A stretch of DNA of 64,000 nucleotides from Nectonema munidae (Eukaryota; Nematomorpha; Nectonematoida; Nectonematidae), in the NCBI GenBank assembly GCA_030549495.1, contig JAUIRK010000960.1:211001-275000 (forward strand), given 5' to 3'. Shown here piece after piece: positions 32,910 through 44,560 of the stretch. Numbering within the stretch: the stretch's first letter is position 1; each line of letters begins with the position of its first letter. Both the position numbers and the translations under genes were made by a program. The notes beneath the pieces were generated by a model, which worked only from the letters and a program-made list of their open reading frames with translations, was not told the DNA's origin and made no database searches.

Positions 32910-35010
32910 AGGTTATGAATTTAAGGCGATTTTTTTGACCTAAAAATATGACTTTATTTTTCACGTTTTTGACTTTATTGCTACAAATTTTGACTTAACC
33001 TATTTTTTTTAATTTTGTAGTTCCAAATCCTGAAAATTAAACAAATTCTCGATAAAAACCTTTCTTAAACTCATTTTTTCAAAATTTTGAAAAAAGTTGA
33101 TGGTTTAACTTCATTTTTTTGACTTTTTGGCTATAAAAAATAGATATCTTTTTAGAAATAATGTTTATTTTGAACGAACATTTAAACTTGAAAAAACATA
33201 GGTAATAGAGAAAAAAAATTATGATGTGTTAAAATAAAATAAAAAATATTTGATGGCAAGAAATTTCAATCTTTTGCCAACATTTTTTCAGTAAAGAGAT
33301 CCAGTGCTACCCAAGTAGACTGACAATTTTGTAAAACTAGATACATTGAAGGGGAAATGTTTGGATTCTTTAATTGTATTACTTTAGTAATTACGTTGTC
33401 TTTCATTCTTTTATCTAAGTATTCTTTGATTCGTTTTTTTAAAATTCAAGACTTGATATACCTCAAATGCCTTCTTTATTATAGTAAAGTTTGTAGACAA
33501 ATTGTCGTCTATTATCTCACAAATACATGAATAGCAATCTTTGATATTCATGAGCTGCTCAACTATTGCATCGTTTCAAGAGCCTTTTTTGTTCTGTTCA
33601 AAATGAAGCTATTCGTGTCTTCAATGCTTTGAACAATTTTCTTGACTGTAGGAAGATTTTCGCTATAGTAAATAGCCGCTTTGAGCCATGAAGTTCAACC
33701 TGTCACAATAGGGCAAGGAGGAGTGCCAATTTCTTTAAACAAAGCTTTTCTTTTTTTATTTTTAGCTGTGAGCATTTTCATTGCGCTTATCAATTCATCC
33801 ACTTCTTTATAAAAACGCGTACTTTCATGGCTGTGCATAAGATGAGCAAAACAAGTAACATGAAAAAGATTTTCATATAATTGCTTTAATGTTTTTGTTG
33901 CTGATATGTTGTAGCTAGCTGCATCAGAAATGAACAATAAAAAATTTTTTCTCTCAACTTGAAAATCTTTTAAAACATCATCTACCAGCTGTAAAACCTT
34001 ATTGGCATTATCATCTTCCAAAATCTCACACTTCACCAACCAGTTTTTTTGTGGAATCTCCACATCTAACAAAATATTACAAATAATATTTGAAAATATT
34101 TCAGTCTCGTCCAGTATAAGAAAAAGTTTCTTGCCGAGTAGATGCGCTTTTATTTTAATGAGTTTTTCTACTGACATTTCTTTCACCATTTTTCTACTCT
34201 GACTTACAGAAGGCAAAGAATGACCCATTTCAGAAAACAAACTATATATACTTGGGGGATTAAGCTTATGTAGAGGTATATTAGCCTCTAGAAATGATCT
34301 GACTATTTTTTTCGAAAAATTTTTACTTGAACATTGCAAAAAGGTGTTTATATTTTCGTTTTTTGCCATCATATCTTTCAAACTTTTATGTTTTTTGAGC
34401 TTTAATGACCCTCGACAAAAAAAAGTTTATCGAATTTAACCTTTACGTTGCACAGTTTACAAAAAAAATCCCATCAAGATCTACAGCAAATTCATCTGAG
34501 TACATTGCAATAATATTTTGAACTTCTTGTAACCTTAGGCATTTAATAATCTAAAATAAAGCAGAAAATTAGAAAAAAATGAAATAATAAAATAACGTAA
34601 AAACCTATTTTTCAAAATGAAAAAAAAAGTTCTTGCTAATAGATTAAATGAAGACGGCACATAAGTTATGCTGGATTGATAAAGTTGAAAAAATTTATTA
34701 AAAAAATAAATATTAAAAATAATTTTTTAATTTTAATTAAAAAATAAATAATAATAAGTAAATATAATTTATCAATAAAATCGCTGACACTGTTTTTTTT
34801 AAATATTTCTAATGATTAATAGTCAAAATATGAGTTTTAGAAAAAAAATGTGACTTAAAATTAATTTTGTGACTTTATTGGCCTAAAATTTTTTTTTTGA
34901 CTTTATTGACCTATAAATCTCACATTATTTGAATTTTTTGCCAATTTCTTAAACGTCAAAAATAGAAAAAAAATTGTTTTTTTGACTTTATTGACTTTTA
35001 ACTGCCCTAG
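32910..35010 (-). mobile_element. hAT transposon, CGGBP1-like transposase
   Basis: Repeated tttgactttattgac motifs near 32940-33000 and, inverted, near 34870-35000 mark the two ends; the target duplicate is not clear. The minus strand encodes an N-terminal zinc finger (FFCKLCNVKVKFDK, then a His-x5-His) near 34470-34380, then a 228-codon frame at 34381-33695: ANIPLHKLNPPSIYSLFSEM, LFLILDETEIFSNI, NFLLFISDAASYNI, LFHVTCFAHLMH. At its end the family's conserved Trp is a TGA. Remnants continue to about 33270 (TSWLKAAIYYSENLPTVKK, STWVALDLFTEKML). Family known from CGG-repeat-binding-protein-like hATs. Confidence 0.7.
33695..34381 (-). CDS. hAT transposase fragment (longest intact part)
   Basis: An open frame of 228 codons within the hAT element above. 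It covers the region from just after the zinc finger through the first catalytic acidic residue (LILDETEIF) and the second (LLFISDAA), to the HVTCFAHLMH motif and the point where the conserved TRW motif should follow (PPCPIVTG, then stop in place of Trp). It lacks the C-terminal dimerisation domain, which lies downstream in broken frames. A pseudogene-like transposon copy with no host role suggested. Confidence 0.65.
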   Translation of the reverse strand: MKDMMAKNENINTFLQCSSKNFSKKIVRSFLEANIPLHKLNPPSIYSLFSEMGHSLPSVSQSRKMVKEMSVEKLIKIKAHLLGKKLFLILDETEIFSNIICNILLDVEIPQKNWLVKCEILEDDNANKVLQLVDDVLKDFQVERKNFLLFISDAASYNISATKTLKQLYENLFHVTCFAHLMHSHESTRFYKEVDELISAMKMLTAKNKKRKALFKEIGTPPCPIVTG

Positions 35011-35070
35011 TTACGATCCATCTCTTGTAAATACCATTATAGTATGTGTAGAGAAACTTTTAAGACACCA

Positions 35071-35405
35071 CTAACCCGCTAACGTTCAGAGTACACTATT
35101 GTCGACTTTACACAAATATAATCGTCCGTGTTTATTAATGCCTTTTAATATCAATAATATTCTTCTTTACATTAGCCATCAAAAGAAGACGACATTTGAT
35201 AATTTAACCGATTAATGGCCAGAATCATCATCATCATTTCATTTTAAAGGCCATGATTAATCGCAGCCAGCTGGGGTGAGGAGTTGATTAATGACCAGAA
35301 TAATCTAACGATATTTATTGTAAGCAGAAGATTTGCATTAAAAAGTGTTTATAATCACAGAGATTTTTATTTTCGCAAAAGTTATTCTGTTCTTTAACCC
35401 GGTAA
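35071..35405. mobile_element. Two TTAA-type MITE copies in opposite orientation
   Basis: 35071-35220 and 35288-35405 each match the 59583-59720 element (gtcgacttta, ttctttacatta / aagcagaagatttgcattaa, accagaataatc). They face each other across about 70 bp that contains catcatcatcatc. Both are diverged, and the TTAA boundaries are partly lost. Confidence 0.55.
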
Positions 35406-35999
35406 TAAAGTTTACTGGTTGCAGATTGAAAGTTAAATCTCTGGGAACCAGTGAGACCAATGTTACACCCATGTAGTAATAAATGAAAATCATCTGCTTT
35501 GAATATATAAAATTCCATTGAAAAGGTAAGGAGATGAGTAGTCCTCAAAATTCTGGTTTTCAACGCGTATAGAGATAATTATTGTATTTAGATATGTTTT
35601 GATAGTTTCTATCGTTGTTTTTAAGCGTTTTATTTGTTATACCTATATAAAGAATATCGTTTATTTTCATTAATACTGAATTTTATTTTTCGTTTTTTGT
35701 CCCTTTATAACTCGTATATTAAAAAAATTTTTATAAATGGTTTATTTATATCATCATTATTATTATTTAAGTCGTTTTTACTATCCAAGAAAAGAGTTTT
35801 AAATAGTAGCGGCTATCAGTGTTTCTCAACCATATGGGAATCTAGCACTTGTCACTGAAAATGGAAGTCATGTGCGTAATTTTTTTTAGCAAATAGTTAC
35901 CCATTGCATAGACAGGTATATCCAAATATTTTTTCTAAAAACCTACTTTTCACACATGAATTCAATGTAGTTAAAATTTTAAGCAAAACCCAAATTTTT

Positions 36000-36200
36000 T
36001 ATAATCATAAATCTCGGATGGAAGACCCATTTATTGTTGAGAATTAAGAATTTGTTTCAACTTAAAATAGAAGAGTATGTTTTAAATCTCTTACTTGTGG
36101 TATGGAAGGTGTAAAAGAAAATTTTTAGGAAGAACTCATTGAATTTGAATGGAATGAAGAATTAAAAAGTTTAATTATATAAATAAAAAAATGCGGTCAG
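36000..36200 (+). mobile_element. Small hAT remnant
   Basis: The plus strand reads EELIEFEWNEELKSLI (about 36130-36178), resembling the region that precedes the C-terminal domain of GTF2IRD2-like hATs (compare VELIELKGNEDLRRKI at 18785). No ends found. Confidence 0.35.
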
Positions 36201-36298
36201 CTCTCTTAAATTCGCTACTGCTGTGTGGTAACATGAAGATAAACGGCAGTCTTACTTATGCCCGTGTATCCAAATAGTGTTTACATGCTTTTAGAAAG

Positions 36299-36574
36299 TT
36301 GAGTGAGGAAGAAGTCAACTTTAAAGCATTGAGGAAATTTGCTGTCAACATCGAAGCTCAGGAGAAAGCAATTAAACTTGAAAACGCAGACACCAACTCC
36401 GAAACGACTTCTTCCACTCCAAATCAAAATCCTGATCAGCAAAAGCCTCTGGCTACCCTTTCTTTAAATGAATTTAATGAGGATGCCAGCATTTCAACCT
36501 TTGACTTTTTGTCTTGGCTCGCAACTCGACGTAAAAATTCAATTGATATATTCCTTCGTAATTTCTTCTTCTAA
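36299..36574 (+). CDS. Candidate exon, hydrophilic protein C-terminus
   Basis: An open frame follows an acceptor-like tgtttacatgcttttag and runs to TAA at 36572-36574. It reads KLSEEEVNFKALRKFAVNIE, AQEKAIKLENADTNSETTSS, TPNQNPDQQKPLATLSLNEF and ends RKNSIDIFLRNFFF. Balanced codon use in an AT-rich area, with an acidic/Ser-Thr-rich linker, suggests a real exon or a fairly young transposon fragment. Not recognised. Confidence 0.35.
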   Translation: MSEEEVNFKALRKFAVNIEAQEKAIKLENADTNSETTSSTPNQNPDQQKPLATLSLNEFNEDASISTFDFLSWLATRRKNSIDIFLRNFFF

Positions 36575-37102
36575 TAACTCAACAACATTTATTGCAACAT
36601 CCTAGTTTACAAAATACTTAATTCCTTAATAGTTTTATTCCAAGTTTTTTAGAGAAAAATATAATCGTATTCTTAAAACTATGTCTGCTCCGATATACAA
36701 CATATTTTAACGTTTGCAATATTTTTAGTTTTTCTTAATTTCAAAAAAATTATCCAGTTACCATCTGAAAGATTTTAGTTTTGTAAAAGAAAAAATAAAA
36801 TCTAGTATGCTATAATATTTTATTATTATTTCAGATGTGTTTTAAAAGAATTGCATGAATATCTTAATTATTTATTTATATACTTTGAATTTTATGTCGT
36901 ACGAATAATTTTATTGTATTCTATACTTTTTAACGAAAAATAATTTCAAAAGTATTGTGTATGCATCCATACACTCCCATCCCTACAACAATACTTTTTG
37001 ATTGATTGAAAATACTAGGTTATCTCACTACTGTTATAAAATCCATGGCTGTGGAGTCAGAGTCGTGGCAATATTTTCTGCTTTTGTAGTAGAAGTTGAA
37101 TT

Positions 37103-37268
37103 TTTTCACTCTTCTTTTTTTCACCACGATATGGAAAAAAGAAAGCTTGTGCAAAGTGATGCTAAAGAAAGAATGAAATGGCGTAGTTGTTGCAGGAAAC
37201 TGGTTGACCCCGACTCTTTGGGAACAATAACCAGGCCTAGAAGGCAAAATGGATGATGATGATGATGA
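37103..37268 (+). mobile_element. LINE 3' end with (ATG)n tail and target duplication
   Basis: It encodes the last residues of a non-LTR retrotransposon ORF (AKERMKWRSCCRKLVDPDS, then a stop) and ends in a (GAT/ATG)n tail. It is flanked by an 18-bp duplication tgtagtagaagttgaatt (37085-37102) and tgtagtagaagtcgaatt (37269-37286). It is strongly 5'-truncated. The target itself has ctgtggagtcagagtcg, typical of a hAT end, so the LINE probably landed in a hAT fragment. Confidence 0.75.
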
Positions 37269-37286
37269 TGTAGTAGAAGTCGAATT

Positions 37287-38075
37287 CAAATAAAACTCCT
37301 ATCCTTCTCATTGTTTATTCTAGGAATGCAGGATCATTTATAAAAAAAACAACATTACAAAGATTTTTTAAAGTTTTTCAGTGATTAAATCATCCATTAC
37401 TTACTATCATAAATTAAAAAAAAAATATAATCATTTTGTACAATCTGTCTGTGTATTATTAATCATCGCCAATTGTAACTTGAGTAAAGTTTTTTATATA
37501 CATATCCTTCATACCACAAAGTTTTGGTTAACGTCCAGCTTGAAATCTCTGCTCATAGATCGATGCAAGTATTTCAATTACCTCTTCTTGGTAAAACCTA
37601 CCGACGGTTCACTAATAGTAGCACACATCATTTCACGATTTGTAGTCGGATACGTTTACTAATTTTTCCGACTCAAAATTTTTGTTTCCTTTATACAAAA
37701 TATAGATCTACTTCGAGCCTTCGTTGAGAGTAGTGCAGATGACGAGCTTCAATATGAGAAACATGACCTTTATAAAATAGGTGTTTTATGTCTTCACAAC
37801 TTATATAAATTATAAATGAGGTGAACCTCTCCATCTCTCTCTCTCTATTTAAAAATAATGGTAATTTTGGTTGTAGTAGCCTTTTAACAGCACATACTCC
37901 CTTGTTACAGTCACTAGGAGAGCCTCATTTCTACCATTTTCTGCAGTTTTAGACTGGATTCCCTTCCTGAATGTGACCAATAATAAATCGTTTCTAACTA
38001 TCTGTAATAAATGTTTTATGGTTTGGAGCACCCAGGCAAGCTATTACTGTATACATATTGAATTATGTATCTTGC
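37287..38075. other. AT-rich non-coding stretch
   Basis: It contains a short (CT)n run at about 37833-37846. No gene seen. Confidence 0.4.
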
Positions 38076-39040
38076 CACACTTTTCCTACTCAACGCCCCC
38101 TTAGAAGACATTTTTTACAGAAACGCCCCATAGGCGACATTATTTTAAGAAAACGCCCTATATATTTAAAATATATTTTGTTTCACAATAAAAAAATGCA
38201 TACACCTCCATTTGACCCTTAAGTTTGGTGTTTTTAACTGACAAATTTAAATTTTCGGTTATATATTACTGAAATCAATTCTGATATCATACTCTACCAT
38301 TATTTATACACTTTCTTTCATTACTTAAAATTTTATTTTCAGCACTATCTCTATTTTCTACCATACAATCTGTGGAAGAGATTAAAATATTTTAGTGACT
38401 TCTGGATAGTGGAAAGAGAATTTGACCATACACAACACACACTACCTCTTCAACTGCCTACACATCCATACAACACTTAAGCACATTCATTTATGGTCCA
38501 ATCCATGCTAGGTATTTAACCTATACCTGTTGAGTGTAGAAACTATCTGGCTGAAGCTTGGATTTGATACTTATATATATTTATATAACAAATCCATAAG
38601 TAGAAGCCTACACATAAAGTCAGCAATAGCTAACAGTAGTTTTTATGTAAGCTAACTGAAAATACATTTACTCATCGCTACTGCTGTTAAAGTGTGGCAA
38701 AAATTATATATTTTTTCATATTAGTATTTTCCAGCCATGGATATGCTTTCTTAGTTAAAATAAAAATTGTGTTTTTTTAACTGATAAATTACACTAATAA
38801 CAAGATAGTGCAACCTAGGGGCCAACAACAGCAACAGAATTTGAACTTTTTTGATAGCCCAAATGTAAAGCTACTTATATTAATTATTTTCGAAAATATA
38901 ACTATCATATAATTTCTTTGTTTCTATCAAGAAAAAAATTTAATAGCTACTAATACTTGTTATTGGTAACTTTTCACAGCTCCCCTAATAGTTTCAAAAC
39001 GCCCACCTTGAGGCGCTACCATCCACTATGGGAACCACTG
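38076..39040. mobile_element. hAT-like non-autonomous element
   Basis: The right end, inverted, reads CAGTGGTTCCCATAGTGG with gcgcctcaaggtgggcg. The left side has ctactcaacgccccctt and further aacgccc motifs, the layout of 'CAGTGGTTCTCAA...CGCCCC' hAT MITEs. No convincing 8-bp duplicate and no coding sequence. Confidence 0.5.
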
Positions 39041-40753
39041 GTCTTCCTTCCCAGAATAACCAAACGATATCTAATGTAAAGCAGGTTTTTTAAAGGGCAT
39101 AGTATATACTCTTGAATACAAAAATAAATCCTATATACTCTTACCATCTAGCATGCATGTATACAGCCACATAGTCAGCTATAGGGCACTTTGGCCGGTC
39201 TCTGCAATCAAAAAATGAAATAATGAATTTATTGACAAGATGCTTATTCTAACAATATAAAGCAATATTGATATTATTGGCGGTGGCGATCAAATCGTTT
39301 AATTTTATTAAGGTGGGCCTGTAACAAGATAGTAAATATATAATAGAAAAATTATTTGAAGAGTGAGCTATGAGAAAAAATAATAAGACATTTAAACCAC
39401 GATATAATCAGAAATAGAAAGAAACAAGTACATAAATGAGCTTATGATCATAAAAAGGAGAGTTGCTATAAGCAGTATTTGTTTCTTTAATTTTAGACAG
39501 AGTTTGTAGGTAAACAAACATGCAGTAGTGTCCGTTCCGAATAAAAATGTCTGGCTACAATACTGTGTGTATACTCTATAACCCTTTGAGGACTTAGCGT
39601 CTGCTTTCTTTTTTAATAGAATTTTATATATTATTTTATGGTCACTCTTATCACGTTTATTTAAATGTAAGATTCTTGTGCCTATCGTTAAAAATATTGG
39701 CAACTCTGTTCTATACTTTTTTGCATTATTTCTATATCATTTATATTTCGCCGCCTAATTTCCCATATAAATTATCCATTTTTACTCTTTTATATTTAAG
39801 ATCTTTCAAAGAGGCCAGAGCTATCCATGAATCACAATAAAATTGAAACCTATTTGAAGAAGATAAAAATGAATGAGTTTTGCCTGTTATAGATCTCTCA
39901 TTCCTTTTTTTTACCGTTTTAATAATATAATAATGAAGTTATATTGACCAATGATCTACAGACTACAATACTCAAATTGTATAGGATATAAATTTTTTGT
40001 CTAATATTAAAAATATGGACATATGTATTTCATCTTCACATCGCTTGACATTCATTCCTTGTATTTTAAATAAAAATTTTGTAATGTTTCCTATATTCTC
40101 TTCTTTTTATGTGCATACTTTAAAATCGCTGAATAATTTATACAAGTTGATTTTCGATTTAATTGAAAAAGTATCTTATGAGAGCTAAAAAGATATAATC
40201 GAATCCTGAAGCGAGAGCATTAGGTTTATAAACATCGAATATAAAGCGACAAATTGAATGAATTGTTATACCAGTCAAATTATCCCTTTAAATTAACTTC
40301 AATTACATGCCCAAATTTAATGTAAGTTTTCGAGATATCAAGTATTTGCAACTTCATTTCACAATGTAAGAACTAATGCTTATAAATTTAGATTTAAGAA
40401 ATTAATTTACTTCAATGTGTTACATTATTATTCTTTTGTTTTCACAATAAATACTTTATTTGCCCTTCGTATAATCATGTATGTCAGTTTTAATTTCTTT
40501 ATGTGCCCAGATAACTGCCCTATTACTTTTTATAGTAAAAATATGATCTTAAGTCAGGATTTAATTAACAGATTTTTAGATAAACTTCTTAACTGTTCAA
40601 ATAAAATAGAAATTAAATGTAAAGTGTGTTTATGTTATTTTTAACAGAAATAAAAATATCAAACATTGAATTTTGTAAAGAGCTTATTCAAAAATCTACT
40701 AGTTTTAAATATCTAAGTTTAACACTTGATGCTGGTTTAAAAATTTTAAATTA
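39041..40753. other. AT-rich stretch with a MITE fragment
   Basis: 39575-39650 matches the 30101 TTAA MITE (aaccctttgaggactta, tttttaatagaatttta). A Cys-containing frame at 40417-40644 (MCPDNCPITFYSKNMILSQD) has mixed composition but no recognisable family. Confidence 0.35.
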
Positions 40754-41061
40754 CAAATGGTCCTCATTTAACAACTGGGTTACGTTCTATGAACCCCGTC
40801 GTTAAGTGATTTGGTCGTTAAACGAAACCCGCTTTAGTAGACATTTTTCTAGGCATGTATTTGTACAGTAGGCTACTGTATTGCTTACGTATAGGCCATT
40901 GATGCTGTACTGTACTTCTTTACCTTTTCTCTTTCTTTACTTACTATTGTTAAGAATAGGTGTAAATACTGTACATAAATAAAGAGATTACAGTATTTTA
41001 TGTTTTGAAATTTTATTATTTTGAAATTTTAACACTGAAAAAATCATGAACAATTGATGAA

Positions 41062-42851
41062 TTAAAGCCTTCGAATTTCTCGCTTTCTGGAATTGCATCT
41101 GGGTCGTCGGTCTTCATTACGCTCACTAAAGGGCCCAGAGTCTTCGAGGTTTACACCATGCTCAGGTGAGAGCCCGAGTAGGAAAGAGTCTGAGGTTTGT
41201 GGGTGTGAGACTGACGAGCTGGGTGAAGGAAAACTAACACTTGGAGATTTAGATTTTCTAAAAAAACTTATAATCGACATCTGTGTCGTCTGTCTCTTTT
41301 TGTGATCGTAGATCTCACGATAACATCTGAGTGTTTCATTCATGTTTCTCTCAACTTTTGTAAAGCGTTCTACATTGGGGTCCATCGCTTCTATTTTCAA
41401 CATAGCTTCATTTATCTTTGCAAATGCACTTGCTAAGCCTTTTGCAGTAAACTTCTTTTGTACCTCTTCATATTTTTCGTTTTCTACTTCTAGTTTTCGC
41501 TGTTCTTCTAACTCTAACAAATCTTCATTACTTAACTCCCCTTCAACATAGTCAACTAACTCTTGTACATCATCATAGTTCACTTCCAACTGCAAGATCA
41601 ACAATTTCCTTATTTATCACTTCCGAATTTTCTTCATAATCAAACCCATTAAAATTATTCACAAATCTTTTAAGGCATTTTTTCCATATACCTTGCATAC
41701 ACTTTTCTTTCACTTGCTTCCAAGCTTTATCAATATGCTTGATACATTTCAAAATGTTGTAGTCCCTCCAGAATTCCGGAAGGTTCATCTCGTCGTTCTC
41801 TGTTGCAACTACTGCCTTGGCAAAAGTGATGCGCAGATAATGTGCTTTAAAAGTAGAAATTGCTCCCCGATCCATGGGTTGAAGGATTGAAGTGGTGTTT
41901 TTTGGAAGGAAGACAACTTTCACATTTAGATGTAGGTCCCCAATATGTTTGGGGTGGCCTGGAGCAGGATCTTGAATGGGATGTCTTTTTTCAAGGCAAT
42001 ATTGTCTGGATTCAGGCACGAAGCAATTGATAAACCAGTCTTCAAATAGAAGTTGAGACATACACGCCTTGGTAATAAACTGGCAATGTGTGCTTGTTGA
42101 CATACTTTAATTAAAGCACGTAGATTTTGAGACCTATAAATGAGACATGGTTTAACCTTGTGGCCTGCAATATTGCCACCTAAAAGCAATGTCACTCGGT
42201 CTTTGAACGACTTAAAACCAGGCATGGTTTTGGCTTCTTTATGTATGTATGTTCTTTTTGGCATTTTTTTCCAAAAAAGACCAGTCTCGTCTACATTGAA
42301 GTTCTGTTCTTGACGATACCATCCCTCTTCGATTAATTTGTCTAGTTCCTTAATAAATGGTTGTAGCGCATCTTTATCCACACTTGCAGCTTCGCCATAC
42401 ACACCACGATTATGCAAGTTGAAGCGTTCTCGAAATCGTTGGAACCACCCTTTGCTTGCCGTGAAAGTTTCAGTGCATACTTCACCCTCACGTGACTTAA
42501 GGGTGTTGAAAATACTCAGTGTCTTGCTTTGAATTGTGAATAAACTTACTGGAATATTTTTTTCGAGATGATCATCATTCCAAATGCAAAGCAATTTCTC
42601 CATCTCATGAATCAATCCTTTTCGATGCCTAGTTAACAATGCGTTGTATCCTGTCGATGATATAGCCATTTCTTTTATTTTGTTTTTGTCCTTAATGATG
42701 GTAGAGACAGTTGAATGTGAAAAGCCATAGCTTGAACTCGTTTACCTCCTTCGTACTCCTTTATTATCTTCATATCTAGACCGATTGCTTTCCTTTGCTT
42801 CTTTGGAGCAGATCCAGCAGGAGAATGTGTAGTTTTGCGTTTTCCAGACAT
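41062..42851 (-). pseudogene. Tigger transposase (TIGD/jerky-like), frameshifted
   Basis: It starts MSGKRKTTHSPAGSAPKKQR with a CENP-B-type helix-turn-helix (AIGLDMKIIKEYEGGKRV), then a frameshift near 42730, then MAISSTGYNALLTRHRK and the second DNA-binding domain (SKGWFQRFRERFNLHN). The DDE domain has NVDETGLFWKKMP (first Asp), DPAPGHPKHI where the family has DNAPGHP, and FLPKNTTSILQPMDRGAIS. A second frameshift falls near 42100-42000 and a third near 41600. The tail is acidic (VEGELSNEDLLELEEQRKL) and ends with a Ser-rich C-terminus at 41062. With three frame breaks it is dead, but each segment is long and clean, so it is only moderately old. Confidence 0.85.
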
Positions 42852-42929
42852 CACTAAGGGATAACGTTGTATTTTTATAGTTACTGAAGATAATTTTTGC
42901 GTAAACGGTTAGCAGCGTGGTAGATTTCC

Positions 42930-43147
42930 GACTGAGTAGTGAGTGAGTGATTGCGTGCGTGTGGGTGTGAAGTGGGATGGGAGATGCTGCCTACGCTGTA
43001 AACTCACGAACATACGAACACAATCACAACTCAGCGATGTGACTCGTTAAATATGAGTGTGTTCGTATGTTGGCGCGTCTACAGCGTAGACAGCATCTCC
43101 TATCCCACCTCACACACAAACACGCACTCATTCACTCACTACTTTTA
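42930..43147. repeat. Imperfect palindrome (95-bp arms) in the Tigger 5' region
   Basis: Arm 1 (42930-43025) contains gtgggatgggagatgctg and cctacgctgtaaactcac; arm 2 (43055-43147) is its inverse with about 80% identity. Arms are separated by about 30 bp. It sits between the transposase start and the terminal repeat. Confidence 0.85.
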
Positions 43148-43228
43148 TTTTTATTATTTTTTTTTAATTTATGGCTATTTTTAAGATGCCGTCGTAACTC
43201 GGAGTCGTCGTTAAGTGAGGAATTATGA

Positions 43229-44560
43229 TCATATTATTACCCATAGGCCAAGATTTTTCTCTTTGGGTTTTAAAGTATTGGAAGAAATCATGGATCATAG
43301 CACGGTCATTGCCCAGAGGAACGGCTCTTGTACACGCATCGCACACATGGCTAGGCATTGTCTGGGATCCGAGGTCTATAGCCATCGGGTTGCAAGATAT
43401 GGCAGGGAATATCGATGACCTAGAGCTGCTAGCCATTACCATGCTCTCCGGATACCGAATCTGATCCGATTCATCTCATGATTTATTTCCACATGACTTC
43501 CACTTTTCTTTGTCTGTGGCTCCGCCTATCCTTTGGCCTTTGCCTCGGCTTTTCTTTTGGGTGGGTGATGGGCGGGAGTTGACGAGAGTAAGCAGTAAAA
43601 ACTAAAGAGTGATCAAATTCTGATGCGGGCTGCTTATATAGCCAGCCTATAGGCCGTAAGCCACCCTATTGGTCTCCTTAACTAGCTTGTTAGTGTCCAA
43701 ATAAGGGGTGCTAATAGAGGGAGCAGTCTCCTCTACGTGGTGCCTCTCTTTTGATGAAGCTGCTCTACTGCTTTGAGGTACCGCCTATCTAGTAGGTATG
43801 TTCTCTTATCCGAATTTGGTGAAAATTGTCCTCCCAGAAGCCAAAGATTCTTTCTAAAACCTCTAAGGCCGTGTTTCTCAACCTTTTTTTACTCATGGAC
43901 CCATTTTTACTTTTTTTTCTTGGTGTACCCCTTCATAAAAATTTGACAAAAAAATATTTATTTTAATATTTTTCACTAATAAAATTTTTGAGGTTATGAT
44001 AAAGAAAATAGTATATACTTAAAATTCATTTTTAAATGAAAGCAAATGTAATGCAACAATTTTTATAATAAAAAAAGAAAGACATTTAATGAGATCTCTG
44101 TGTTGATGCTAGTCATAAAGCACCTCCTTTTACGATGTCAAGTTCATTGCGAACTTTTTATAATAAAAGCCGTTATGGGATGGCTTTCTTCATGGACCAC
44201 CAAAATATCATTGTGGACCCCTAATTTATAATAAATCGCCTGTGGATCCCCTGGATTATTATATTGACCCCTAGGGTCCATGTGGCCCCCGGTTAAGAAA
44301 TCCTGCTCTAAGGCTTGTGGTCCTGAGGCCATAACTTATTCCCTTGGAATTGTCTGATTTCTCCTTTTTTGTTTTCCCTAAAAAGCCCATCTGCTAGATT
44401 TTCTCCCGATGCTATGTAAGAGATTTCTTTTCTAAGCCTGTCTAGATCTTGTCTCCTCTCCTTTGAAAGGAATCTGATCAGAATGGGCAGCATGGTAGTG
44501 GCTAGCAGCTCCAGGTCAGCTATACTATAGATAGCTATATAGATAGCTCCAGGTCAGCTA
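43229..44560. mobile_element. Retroelement-like fragments (fossil), split by a hAT MITE
   Basis: Two coding-like stretches with related motifs point in opposite directions: one on the plus strand at 43225-43464 (DDLELLAITMLSGY) and one on the minus strand at 44550-44308 (LELLATTMLPIL, SYIASGENLADGLFR). The ...GENLADGL... motif recalls the end of an RNase H domain in LTR or DIRS-type elements, but the family is uncertain. The sequence is a broken old copy, rearranged, and cut by the MITE at 43869-44305. Confidence 0.35.
43869..44305. mobile_element. hAT MITE, 437 bp
   Basis: Ends: ccgtgtttctcaacctttt and, inverted, caggatttcttaaccgggg; perfect 8-bp duplication ctctaagg (43861-43868, 44306-44313). 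Internal gtggaccc repeats are typical of this MITE type. No coding. It interrupts the retroelement-like fragment. Confidence 0.88.

Larger units (their letters stand above)
40754..43228 (-). mobile_element. Tigger (pogo superfamily) transposon
   Basis: The left end caaatggtcctcatttaac and, inverted, the right end cctcacttaacgacgactc share the ggtcgttaa motif family of Tigger elements; a TA precedes the left end (40752-40753). The minus strand carries a complete but broken transposase (42851 to 41062). A 95-bp inverted repeat occupies 42930-43147. Confidence 0.85.

Noticed and set aside
38076-39040. Exact boundaries and target duplicate for the hAT-like element
   Set aside because: The best 8-bp candidates flanking it (atcttgcc and gtcttcct) match at only five positions, so no duplication is claimed.
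39392-39703. 103-codon minus-strand hydrophobic frame
   Set aside because: Overlaps a TTAA-MITE fragment, very AT-rich, no splice or start context.
41093-41890. Plus-strand frames across the Tigger transposase
   Set aside because: They are antisense shadows of the minus-strand transposase, whose motifs are unmistakable.
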